From: an uncultured Methanobrevibacter sp.
Lineage (GTDB): Archaea; Methanobacteriota; Methanobacteria; Methanobacteriales; Methanobacteriaceae
Length of the DNA: 61,682 bases
Direction: 5' to 3'
Assembly: GCA_902789505.1 (NCBI GenBank)
Contig: CADAOO010000011.1
Coordinates: 1-61,682 of the forward strand
The translations under genes were made by a program, and so were the position numbers. Shown piece by piece: positions 54,265-61,682 of this stretch. The notes below the pieces were generated by a model. That model saw only the letters and a list, made by a program, of their open reading frames with translations. It was not told where the DNA came from and ran no database searches. Numbering within the stretch: position 1 is the stretch's first letter; each line of letters opens with the position of its first letter.

Positions 54265-54527
54265 TTATCATCCCCTCCCAAAACTACAGCAAAAACAACA
54301 GTGCCTACGAAACCAAAGAATATTAAAGCTAATGATATATCTCTATAGAATCCGAGATTGTATATATCTCCACCAATCAATAACACTACAGCAAAAGCGT
54401 TAATGATTACGGAACTTGCTAAAAGTCCCATGGAAGTGGATTTATATGCACCCGCCCTTAAAGCAGCCAACATTAATATGATTAATGCAATAACCACCAA
54501 ATATTTTGAAATAAACAATATATCCAT
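54261..54527 (-). CDS. ehbB: Energy-converting hydrogenase B, membrane subunit B (MnhF-like)
   Basis: An 88-residue protein with three hydrophobic segments of the MnhF type ([59 protein letters not shown]). It is separated from ehbA by 34 nt, the largest gap inside the operon, and has its own GTGAG ribosome binding site. Confidence 0.88.
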   Translation of the reverse strand: MDILFISKYLVVIALIILMLAALRAGAYKSTSMGLLASSVIINAFAVVLLIGGDIYNLGFYRDISLALIFFGFVGTVVFAVVLGGDDK

Positions 54528-54561
54528 ACTATCTCACTCGACTATTTAATGAGAAAATGCA

Positions 54562-54876
54562 TCATTCCAACATTTTCTTAATATACGGTTCAAAAGGAAT
54601 AATATCCTCTTTTTCTCTTGGAGAAATAGCAGCCACTTTAATAATGTTATTTTCGCTGTCCAAATCGACAGACAAAGTACCAGGAGTTAAAGAAATACTA
54701 TTAGCTAAAATTGTTTGAGAAACAGGCCTTTCCAATACTGTTTCAATATCAACAACAATAGGATCAATATTTCTCCTCATAATTGAATTAAAACAAACAT
54801 CTATTGTTGATTTAATTATTTCGTAAATAAGAACTACGAAATAGACAATTCCGTAGCCAATTCTAGTCAAAAACAT
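54562..54876 (-). CDS. ehbA: Energy-converting hydrogenase B, membrane subunit A (MnhE-like)
   Basis: First gene of the operon, 104 residues. It resembles MnhE: an N-terminal membrane segment (IGYGIVYFVVLIYEIIKSTIDV) followed by the characteristic NSISLTPGTLSVDLDSENNIIKVAAIS. GGAG lies 8-11 nt before the ATG. In Ehb it is part of the Mrp-like ion module. Ehb as a whole uses the ion gradient to drive reduction of ferredoxin by H2 for carbon assimilation. Confidence 0.88.
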   Translation of the reverse strand: MFLTRIGYGIVYFVVLIYEIIKSTIDVCFNSIMRRNIDPIVVDIETVLERPVSQTILANSISLTPGTLSVDLDSENNIIKVAAISPREKEDIIPFEPYIKKMLE

Positions 54877-54957
54877 TAAACAAGCTCCATTTCATTTATA
54901 TTAATAATAGCCATAATATTGACTAAATAATAATAATATTATTTATCATGATTATTT

Positions 54958-54965
54958 ATTATAAA
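54958..54965 (-). promoter_or_regulatory. Candidate TATA box of the ehb operon
   Basis: Complement of 54958-54965 reads TTTATAAT, about 82 nt before the ehbA start, predicting a transcript start near 54935 and a leader near 60 nt. The sequence around it is very AT-rich, so other boxes cannot be excluded. Confidence 0.35.
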
Positions 54966-55124
54966 TGTATGCTTTTTTAAAAAAAGTTATTTGAAATATA
55001 ACTGAGTTATGTTAAAAATTAATAAAAAGGCAAATAAAAGAAAATTAAAATATTTAATCAAAAAAATAAGATAAAATTTAAATTTATTTGGAAAAATAAG
55101 CTCCAATAGTTGATAATTGATTTT

Positions 55125-55838
55125 TTAAGAATGAACATGCAAGACGTATTTCTCAAAAATATTGAATAAAAATGGTGCATGATACACAATAGCTATCAAA
55201 ATCAAAACAAAAATGCTGATTAACCCAAATTGTTTATAAACCTTTTTTGAAGACAAAGGGGCAAAAATCTTAATTCCAGCAGGACTGAATGAATCCAGAA
55301 CAACATGAGAAAATACCCCCAATGCTAAAGCTGAAACTATCTCAATATAAGTAATGCCAATATTATTAATAAAAAACAAGCTCACAAAAAACAACGGTAA
55401 AAAAATCATCAATAACCTTTTATTTAAAAATAAAAAGCTTAAAAGGACTGTCAAAACAGCAAAAATCAAGTACTGATTATCAAGAATTGTTACGCTGGTT
55501 ACCAACTGATATGCCCAAATCAACATCAGTGAAACAGCCGATGTTAAAACCAAAACACCAAAAATGGAATGTGTGAAACTTCTATGTTCTGAAAAATAAA
55601 ATGTAACGCCCAAAAATACAATAATTAAACCAAGATAATAAGGTAATTTAAGTATATAAAGTAAAATGAACAGTACTAAACCCAAAATAATCATCTTATA
55701 GACATGATCTTTTTTAAATTTATGATCAAAGTCGGGAATATTTGCACCAATGAATGTCAATGCAATTAACAGAGGATTGTGGAAAAACATCAATGCGAGC
55801 AGCAGTGCAAATATAGAATGTCCCTTATAAGAAGACAA
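55125..55838 (-). CDS. DUF457/YdjM-family membrane protein (predicted metal-dependent hydrolase)
   Basis: A 237-residue protein with about seven membrane segments. KGHSIFALLLALMF at the start, GANIPDFDHKFKKDH near residue 30, SEHRSFTHSIFGVL near 83, and ALGVFSHVVLDSFSPAGIKIFAPLS near 172-196 are the conserved His/Asp motifs of the YdjM (DUF457) family, proposed to bind a metal at the membrane. Function is unknown. Monocistronic, between ehb and an M14-like gene. Confidence 0.85.
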   Translation of the reverse strand: MSSYKGHSIFALLLALMFFHNPLLIALTFIGANIPDFDHKFKKDHVYKMIILGLVLFILLYILKLPYYLGLIIVFLGVTFYFSEHRSFTHSIFGVLVLTSAVSLMLIWAYQLVTSVTILDNQYLIFAVLTVLLSFLFLNKRLLMIFLPLFFVSLFFINNIGITYIEIVSALALGVFSHVVLDSFSPAGIKIFAPLSSKKVYKQFGLISIFVLILIAIVYHAPFLFNIFEKYVLHVHS

Positions 55839-55928
55839 CTTAAATCACCTTGCTTACTTAATATATTATTAATATTAAATGTGATTTATCCGAGAGCATT
55901 TGAAAAGTATTATGCCTGCAAATTCACT

Positions 55929-56690
55929 TCAATCAAAAGTAATTTCAGAGTGAATTCCAAAATAAGACAAAAAGCTTTTCATCTGAAGCAGTGCCCTTTC
56001 AACACTACCCTCACCAACACTGGAAAATGGAGATAAAACTTCGCCGGTGATTGCTGGAATTCCTTTTATATTGCAAACATCTTCAACCGCCCCTTTATAT
56101 GATTCTCCTGCAGAATCAAAAGCTATCAGTTTACATTTAACATCCCGAGAAATATAACTGGCCATCAAAAAGCTTTCAGGAGTTGGAGATTTGGTTGAAA
56201 AAATCGATTCGACACCCGGATTGCTGTTGAATGCAGTTGAATGAAAATCCCCCACAAAATCAATTCCCAATTCCAATATTTTTTTAATTATTACATTGCT
56301 TAAAGAATTTTCAATATGTGCCGCCCTATTCAAATCTAGAGCATTGAAAAACCGACTATTTTCCATGGTTGCCTTTGGAGCTGCAAATGGAATAAAAAAT
56401 AATGTGTTATTGATTTCCTCATTGACCAATTCATTTAAAATACGAATATTGGCTATTTGTGAAGGCAGTTCATTGCCATGAATGCCTGATAGGATCAAAA
56501 TTTTCCTGCCGCCCTTTCCTAATTTAAAAATAGGGGTTCCATAAACTGATTTCTCTAAAATAAACTTGTTTAACGAATTCAATTCAATTTCATTAAAAAC
56601 ATGGGCATTTTTTGAAATAAAACCGCCGGAAAGATTGGAAATGTAACTCATTTCCAGATTATCACAATACTCCACTTTTTCAAAATCCAT
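55929..56690 (-). CDS. Zinc-dependent M14-type deacylase/carboxypeptidase-like protein (AstE/AspA or DUF2119 type)
   Basis: A 253-residue cytoplasmic protein with the core features of the succinylglutamate desuccinylase/aspartoacylase branch of M14: ILSGIHGNELPSQIANI near residues 69-85 (HxxE zinc ligands), FNALDLNRAAH near 115 (the DLNR substrate motif) and VGDFHSTAFN near 145 (third zinc histidine). GEVLSPFSSVGEGSVE near 217 may hold the catalytic glutamate. Substrate is unknown; the N-terminal 60 residues are beta-rich. It is divergent from the helicase gene with a 44-bp gap. Confidence 0.75.
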   Translation of the reverse strand: MDFEKVEYCDNLEMSYISNLSGGFISKNAHVFNEIELNSLNKFILEKSVYGTPIFKLGKGGRKILILSGIHGNELPSQIANIRILNELVNEEINNTLFFIPFAAPKATMENSRFFNALDLNRAAHIENSLSNVIIKKILELGIDFVGDFHSTAFNSNPGVESIFSTKSPTPESFLMASYISRDVKCKLIAFDSAGESYKGAVEDVCNIKGIPAITGEVLSPFSSVGEGSVERALLQMKSFLSYFGIHSEITFD

Positions 56691-56734
56691 AATTAATTAT
56701 AGATAGAAGCTCTTATTTAAAATTAGGGATAAAA

Positions 56735-58657
56735 TTGAAGAAGTATATCAAAAAGTTAATTAGACTCATAAATTATGAAAGAGATGCCGAAATTGAGTTG
56801 ATGCAGACGGAAATATCAAATATGTCCGGCATTAAACGAGAAGAATTAGGAAGAGCCATCAATAAAGTTAAAGGAAAACGAATGGGCAAAGAATTAGGAA
56901 TGCAAATAGTGCAGTTCGGAAGATCCGAACCCATCGAAACAGAAATAAGCGTTGGCGATATGATACTGGTCAGCACAGACAATCCTCTCCGAAGTGATTT
57001 GACCGGCACAGTAACGGAAAAGGGGGCCAGATTTATAAAAGTGGCTTTTGACAAGAATATCCCAAAATGGGCCTTGAAAAAGAAAGTGAGACTTGATTTA
57101 TATGCCAATGACGTTACTTTCAGAAGAATGGAAGATAATCTGAAACATTTGAGTTTGAAGGGTAAAAATGCCCTTGAATATATGTTAACAGATAGAAATC
57201 CCAAAAAGAACAGGAAAACACCGTATATTAATTATATCGATAAAAATTTGAACCCATCACAGAAAATAGCAATTGAAAATGCTTTATCCTGTGAAAATTT
57301 CTTTTTAGTGCATGGACCTTTTGGAACAGGGAAAACCCGAACTTTAGTCGAGCTGATATCTCAGGAAACAAGACAGAACCATAAGGTATTGGCAACGGCC
57401 GAAAGTAATGCTGCAATAGACAATATACTAGAGCGACTAATGAAAAATAAAAAATTAAATCTTACAAGACTTGGCCATCCCCAAAGAGTGTCTAAAAGGA
57501 ACATTACCTATTCACTTGCCTATAAAGTTGAAAATCATGAGCTAAATAAAAGAATAAAAAAAATACATAAGAAAATTGACAGGATAATTGAAAAAAGAAA
57601 ATCATATACCAAGCCAACACCCCAATACAGAAGGGGTTATGGGGATTACGATATACTATACAACGCATCAAAGGGAAAGGGGGGCCGCGGAATAAGCCCT
57701 GAAAAAATGAAGTCAATGGCACAGTGGATTGAATATAACCAGGAAATCGATGAACTGCATGCAGACATCAAAAGAATTGAAAATAAAATGGTCAATAAAA
57801 TCATTGATGAAAGTGATGTTATCCTTGCCACCAATTCATCAGCGGCACTCGAGTCAATAGCCAGAACCAAATTTGATGTTGCAATCATTGATGAAGCATC
57901 ACAGGCCACCATCCCAAGCATTTTGATTCCAATTGCAAAAGCCCATAGATTCATCCTTGCAGGAGACCACAAACAGCTTCCTCCGACAATAATCAGCCAG
58001 AAAGCCGGAGAACTTGAAAATACATTATTTGAGGCGCTGATAAGAAAGTACCCTCACAAATCACAATTATTGAATGTCCAATACAGAATGAATAAATTGC
58101 TTATGAAGTTTCCGAACTCCGAATTTTATAACAATAGCTTGAAAAGCGATTCAAGCGTCAATGAAATCAACATAAGCGACATAATCAATTCAAATCATGA
58201 TGAGGAAGCATTGCTCTTCATAAATACTTCAAATATTGAGAACAATAAGGAAAATCACCTAAAGGATTCGAAATCAATCATCAACAAAGCAGAGGCTGAA
58301 ATCGCAGTAAGTGTTGCCAATGACTATTTGACAGCCGGCGTCAGTGAAGACCAAGTCGGAATAATAAGTCCCTATGCAGACCAAGTTAAGCTAATCCAGC
58401 AAAAAACCCCTGTTGAAGTGAAAACGGTTGACGGATTTCAGGGAAGGGAAAAAGAGGTCATCATCATATCCACTGTTAGAAGTAATGATAATGGAAATAT
58501 TGGTTTTTTAAGTGATTTAAGACGTTTGAATGTCGCAATTACCCGAGCTAAAAGAAAACTGATAATAATCGGCAATAAGGATACCTTAAAAAGCAATCCT
58601 ACATATTCACGGCTCATCGAGTTTGTGGAGAATGAAAAGTTATTGATGAATTTTTAG
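56735..58657 (+). CDS. UPF1/DNA2-like superfamily 1 helicase (IGHMBP2/SMUBP-2 type)
   Basis: A 640-residue helicase. It has a beta-barrel 1B-like region near residues 60-120 (VGDMILVSTDNPL), then motif I VHGPFGTGKTRTL near 189, motif II IIDEASQATIPS near 385, motif III LAGDHKQLPPT near 408, motif IV LLNVQYRMN near 442, motif V KTVDGFQGREKEVIIIS near 564 and motif VI RRLNVAITRAKRKLIIIG near 595. This is the Upf1-like group found in archaea and acts on RNA or DNA 5' to 3'. The start is a TTG with AGGGAT before it. Between motifs I and II lies a charged insertion of about 100 residues. Confidence 0.92.
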   Translation: MKKYIKKLIRLINYERDAEIELMQTEISNMSGIKREELGRAINKVKGKRMGKELGMQIVQFGRSEPIETEISVGDMILVSTDNPLRSDLTGTVTEKGARFIKVAFDKNIPKWALKKKVRLDLYANDVTFRRMEDNLKHLSLKGKNALEYMLTDRNPKKNRKTPYINYIDKNLNPSQKIAIENALSCENFFLVHGPFGTGKTRTLVELISQETRQNHKVLATAESNAAIDNILERLMKNKKLNLTRLGHPQRVSKRNITYSLAYKVENHELNKRIKKIHKKIDRIIEKRKSYTKPTPQYRRGYGDYDILYNASKGKGGRGISPEKMKSMAQWIEYNQEIDELHADIKRIENKMVNKIIDESDVILATNSSAALESIARTKFDVAIIDEASQATIPSILIPIAKAHRFILAGDHKQLPPTIISQKAGELENTLFEALIRKYPHKSQLLNVQYRMNKLLMKFPNSEFYNNSLKSDSSVNEINISDIINSNHDEEALLFINTSNIENNKENHLKDSKSIINKAEAEIAVSVANDYLTAGVSEDQVGIISPYADQVKLIQQKTPVEVKTVDGFQGREKEVIIISTVRSNDNGNIGFLSDLRRLNVAITRAKRKLIIIGNKDTLKSNPTYSRLIEFVENEKLLMNF

Positions 58658-58669
58658 GCATACCTAAAC

Positions 58670-58677
58670 TTTATATA
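58670..58677 (+). promoter_or_regulatory. TATA box of the candidate RNA upstream of argG
   Basis: TTTATATA, the consensus archaeal box A, followed by CTATGAAG. It lies directly after the helicase stop and predicts a start near 58700, right at the first stem of the structured region. The flanking sequence TATACTATGAA is shared with the box at 33516-33530. Confidence 0.6.
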
Positions 58678-58691
58678 CTATGAAGTCCAAA

Positions 58692-58820
58692 GTTATAATC
58701 AAGAGTATAACAATACTCTCCCAACTTATAACTCTTAATTGAGGTTTACCTTTTAAAGTCCATATAACTTTCAACCTCAATTATTCCCTCAATTAAGAGT
58801 TTTTCTTCTGTCCTTTTTTT
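58692..58820 (+). ncRNA. Candidate structured RNA or transcription attenuator upstream of argG
   Basis: About 130 nt with several strong pairings: GTTATAA (58692-58698) with TTATAAC (58726-58732) enclosing AGAGTA (58702-58707) with TACTCT (58714-58719); a 15-bp perfect pair AACTCTTAATTGAGG (58730-58744) with CCTCAATTAAGAGTT (58787-58801); and an alternative 11-bp pair TAATTGAGGTT (58736-58746) with AACCTCAATTA (58773-58783) that encloses a small AAAGT/ACTTT hairpin. The 15-bp helix is followed by TTTTCTTCTGTCCTTTTTTT, like a terminator. It has its own TATA box, so it may be an independent small RNA; it could also be an argG leader that switches between two folds. Confidence 0.5.
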
Positions 58821-58841
58821 ATAATTTTAAATAGTATTAGA

Positions 58842-58851
58842 AATATAAATA
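58842..58851 (+). promoter_or_regulatory. Candidate proximal TATA box of argG
   Basis: AAATATAAAT-type sequence about 50 nt before the argG ATG, downstream of the U-tract of the candidate RNA. If used, argG has its own promoter and the upstream RNA is separate. GGTGA at 58890-58894 is the argG ribosome binding site. Confidence 0.4.
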
Positions 58852-58898
58852 CTACTTGATATTCATTTTTATAAAATTATTTAGTTTAAGGTGATTAA

Positions 58899-60077
58899 AT
58901 GACTGATAAAGTAGTTCTAGCATTCAGCGGTGGGCTCGATACCTCTGTTTGTGTTAAATTATTAGAAGAAAAATATAATGTTGAAGTTGTTACTGCATGT
59001 GTTGATGTAGGTCAGGGCGAAGAAGAAATGGAAAAAGCAAAAACAATGGCATCCAAAATAGGCGGACTAAAACACTATAATATAGATGCCAAGGAAGAAT
59101 TTGCAAACGAATACATCTCCCGCGGAATCAAAGCAAATGCAGAATATGAAGGATACCCTCTAAGCACCGCTCTTGCAAGACCATTAATCGCTAAAAAAAT
59201 CATAGAAGTAGCCGAAAAAGAAGGTGCAACAGCCATTGCTCATGGATGTACCGGAAAAGGAAATGACCAATTCAGATTTGAAGCTGTCATTCTTGCGATG
59301 TCCGATTTAGATATCATCGCACCAATCAGGGAAATGAATTTAACAAGAACAGAAGAAAAGGCATATGCAGAATCCAAAGGTATCGAATTGAGCTACGATA
59401 AAATTTACAGTATTGATGAAAACCTCTGGGGAAGAGCAATTGAAGGAGATGTCCTAGAAGACCCTGCAAATGAACCTCCAGAAGACATTTATGAATGGAC
59501 TGCATCATGGAAAGATGCCAAAGATGAACCCGAAAAAGTATCCATCGAATTTGAAGAAGGTGTTCCTGTAGCCATAAACGGCGAAATTATGCCTTTAATT
59601 GATTTGATTAAAAAAGCTAATGAAATAGCCGGATCCCACGGTATCGGCAGAATAGATACAATTGAAAACAGAATGATCGGAATTAAAAGTAGGGAAATCT
59701 ACGAAACCCCTGGTGCAAAATTATTAATCGCCGCCCACCAGGCATTAGAAGAATTGGTTTTAACTACTGACGAATTAAGATTTGCTGAGTATATGTCAAC
59801 ACTCTATTCAGATTTAGTTTACAGAGCACTCTGGCAAGAACCATTGAGAGATGACCTTGACCAGGCGATTGACAATATGCAAGAAAGAGTAAGTGGAGAG
59901 GTTGTAATGAAAATATTCAAAGGTTCAATTCAGCCTATCGTTAGAAAATCTCCGTTCAGCATACACAGCATTGAACAAATTACCTTTGAAGACAAAGAAA
60001 CCGATCAAAGAGATGTTGAAGGTATGATTAGATACCACGGTCTTCAAGCGGCAAACTATCACAAATTAAACAGATAG
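58899..60077 (+). CDS. argG: Argininosuccinate synthase
   Basis: ArgG joins citrulline and aspartate with ATP in arginine synthesis. The 392-residue protein has the PP-loop [16 protein letters not shown] at residues 8-23, GVxxGQ-like [22 protein letters not shown] near 116-128 (citrulline/aspartate binding) and [23 protein letters not shown] near 247. Normal length and intact. It follows the structured leader and ends in a strong terminator. Confidence 0.96.
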   Translation: MTDKVVLAFSGGLDTSVCVKLLEEKYNVEVVTACVDVGQGEEEMEKAKTMASKIGGLKHYNIDAKEEFANEYISRGIKANAEYEGYPLSTALARPLIAKKIIEVAEKEGATAIAHGCTGKGNDQFRFEAVILAMSDLDIIAPIREMNLTRTEEKAYAESKGIELSYDKIYSIDENLWGRAIEGDVLEDPANEPPEDIYEWTASWKDAKDEPEKVSIEFEEGVPVAINGEIMPLIDLIKKANEIAGSHGIGRIDTIENRMIGIKSREIYETPGAKLLIAAHQALEELVLTTDELRFAEYMSTLYSDLVYRALWQEPLRDDLDQAIDNMQERVSGEVVMKIFKGSIQPIVRKSPFSIHSIEQITFEDKETDQRDVEGMIRYHGLQAANYHKLNR

Positions 60078-60106
60078 CTTCAAGCTATCTTCCTACTTTC
60101 TTTTTT
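60072..60106 (+). terminator. Terminator after argG
   Basis: AGATAGCTT (60072-60080) and AAGCTATCT (60082-60090) form a near-perfect palindrome (about 7 bp of stem after loop relief) followed by a pyrimidine tract TCCTACTTTCTTTTTTT. It overlaps the argG stop and the 3' end of the convergent helicase gene. Confidence 0.65.
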
Positions 60107-61682
60107 TGTACAGCTTCGATAAAATACTCGTTGAAAAAAGGTTTGTTATAACCAAACAACTGTTTAAAACTTGAATCTATAATATACATCACACAATAAT
60201 CGTCTTTATCCCTTATTCCACGACCATACGCCTGCATTAATGCCATGACTGCCTGATAATAAAACCATTTTGGATCCAAATCCTTACGATACCTTACCTG
60301 TTCATTTAATTGAGGATAAGGAATCTTGAATACAATTTGAAACCTGCATAAATCACCTTTAAAGTCAACACCGTCTTTTATGGATGCCCCAATAAGAATA
60401 ATGCTTTCCTTGGATTCTACAAATTCTTTCAATACAATATTCCTATCTTCCCCACCAACAAACATGAAAGGATAATCTTTTAACTCCTCCATTATCCAGT
60501 ATGCCTGTTCATTGCTTGAGGTATGAATTACACCCTTCTCACCGTGATGCCTATCCAACAATTCCCTGATTTTTTCAATGGCACGAGGCCTTTTCCAGTT
60601 GGGGACACCTCTCCTGAATCCGCTCATCCTACCTACAAATTCAGTATAGATTGGTCTTTTAGCAACATCAAACGGACTTTTCTCATAGATATAATAAGTT
60701 ATTATTCCATTCACAGAACTTTTCCATATTTCCCAAGGTTCCGGTCAGGAATATGCAGACGTTTCCCAAATTCAGCAGATTTTGAGTATCATCCACTACT
60801 GAAAAGGGTTTGAATTCGGCAGAAATATCCATCTTATTATTTAAGATTGTTTTTTTATCGGGCAGGTCTATGATGAACTCCTTATTTTTCAATCCCACAC
60901 TTATTGCAGAAAAAGATTTCATGTCCTGTTCCAAATTCTGCTTTTCGACATAATCAAAATTGGAATACTTCGAAGGGTCGCTTTCAAATTCATCCAATGT
61001 GACCTGAACCGTTTTATTTGCATCACCCTCGATTTTTTTAATTCTCTTTTTGCATTCCCCAACAAGGTCATCACATAATTCAATCCAATAACTGGAATCC
61101 CTTTTTAAATTATTTATTGAATTTGTATACTGCATGATCGGTTCAAAAATATCAATACCGAATTTTGTTGAAATATACTCCCTATCCAGTTCAGATGATG
61201 AAAGCATAAGCATCTTACGCTCCAAATTATGAGCTTCATCCAAAATCAACAGTTCGCGAGGATCCAACATAGGATTGGCAACACCGGCATAATAAAAATA
61301 ATCGTAATTGGTGATTACATTTTTTGCCTCTTTTGCCTTTTTCAAAGCAATCTGATAATCACAGTCACTGCATTTCCTTAAATTATACTCTGCTTTGATA
61401 CAAAAGTCACAATATCCCTTATAATTACATGAATAATTTCCTCGGCCTTTAATTTCAACCAGCATGTCTCCAAAATCATCAAGATACTGTTCCTGAAGTT
61501 GTTTGGTCATGGTCAAAATGTAGGAATCCTCATACATATTGGCAAGGGTGGTGGCAATGGCAGACTTTCCAATACCTGTCCCCGCCTCCAATATAATATT
61601 CTTATAACCTTCACCAATTGCATGGTTAATTTTGTTTATAAGCTTAACTTGGCTGCTTCTGGGATTATGGCCTTTTAACGAC
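60085..61682 (-). pseudogene. DinG/XPD-like DEAD/H helicase with iron-sulfur cluster, frameshifted and cut by window edge
   Basis: A Rad3/XPD/DinG-type superfamily 2 DNA helicase. Reading in from the right edge (…RSSQVKLINKINHAIGEGY), motif I is LEAGTGIGKSA, four cluster cysteines lie in CNYKGYCDFC and KCSDCDY, and motif II is LILDEAHNLE. This frame stops at 60683 just after LTGTLGNMEKFCEW. The rest of the protein continues in the next frame from about 60714 (NGIITYYIYEKSPFDV) through motif V/VI (LMQAYGRGIRDKDDY) to 60085. The two parts are clearly one gene with a net +1 (or -2) change around 60698-60706, an AATAATAA-like run. The apparent start at 61591 is only an internal TTG; the true N terminus lies outside the window. 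Confidence 0.85.

Noticed and set aside
61591..61591. Start of the DinG-like helicase at 61591
   Set aside because: The reading frame stays open to the window edge with helicase-like sequence upstream, so this TTG is internal.

Overview
This window is archaeal and reads as a Methanobrevibacter-type member of the order Methanobacteriales. The evidence is methyl-coenzyme M reductase (mcrB, cut by the left edge), the MCR maturation factors Mmp10 and Mmp7, coenzyme M genes (comB, comC), coenzyme F420 and methanopterin genes (cofG, mptA), a complete energy-converting hydrogenase B operon (ehb), archaeal RNA machinery (Nop5/fibrillarin, Trm1, Taw2, FttA), a proteasome beta subunit and a large secreted adhesin-like protein. 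The family B DNA polymerase ends just after motif C, which is the natural PolB1/PolB2 split known in Methanobacteriales. The DNA is AT-rich, and most intergenic regions carry archaeal TATA boxes and U-tract hairpins. No transposase, integrase, CRISPR array, tRNA or rRNA was found.

Layout. 1-4.5 kb: MCR and coenzyme M block (mcrB on the minus strand, divergent mmp10, then mmp7, an unknown protein, comB). 4.5-10.8 kb: membrane and housekeeping genes (TraB, DUF1922, CNNM/CorC, CaCA exchanger, SstT, a tRNA-thiolation-like enzyme, an MTH1187-like protein). 10.8-13.4 kb: DegT aminotransferase, a gene-poor stretch with possible gene remnants, an HSL-type esterase. 13.6-24 kb: trm1, an Lrp regulator, mptA-unknown-cofG (pterin and F420), taw2, psmB, fttA, purM, comC. 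24-31.5 kb: a broken adhesin-like gene against polB1, AI-2E transporter, pyrK-pyrD, a coiled-coil protein. 31.6-34 kb: nop5-flpA followed by 650 bp holding a long hairpin element. 34-41 kb: minus-strand genes (coaBC split in two, two small envelope proteins, pheA, two four-CBS proteins, and the preQ0/archaeosine set queE-queD-DUF366). 41.3-45 kb: nucleotidyltransferase-like protein, NSS transporter, solitary Cas4-like protein. 45-54.9 kb: ehbA to ehbQ. 55-61.7 kb: DUF457, an M14-like deacylase, a UPF1-like helicase, a candidate structured RNA, argG, and a frameshifted DinG/XPD-like helicase running off the right edge.

How the genes fit together. Several blocks feed methanogenesis: MCR and its modification and activation factors, coenzyme M synthesis at two loci (comB, comC), F420 and methanopterin synthesis, and Ehb, which supplies reduced ferredoxin for anabolism. 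A second theme is tRNA modification (Trm1, Taw2, QueD/QueE, NcsA-like).

Most unusual observations. (a) Two short intergenic regions, at about 58.70-58.82 kb and 33.55-33.65 kb, look like undescribed structured RNA genes; each has a TATA box with the same downstream core, strong inverted repeats and a T-rich end. (b) Three genes are broken by small indels, two of them by exact tandem duplications of 8 bp (adhesin) and 4 bp (coaBC). (c) Related palindromes lie in the mcr/mmp10 intergenic region and a few other control regions. (d) The Cas4-like and NcsA-like proteins each lack a signature element of their families. All calls come from reading the sequence; no database search was run.
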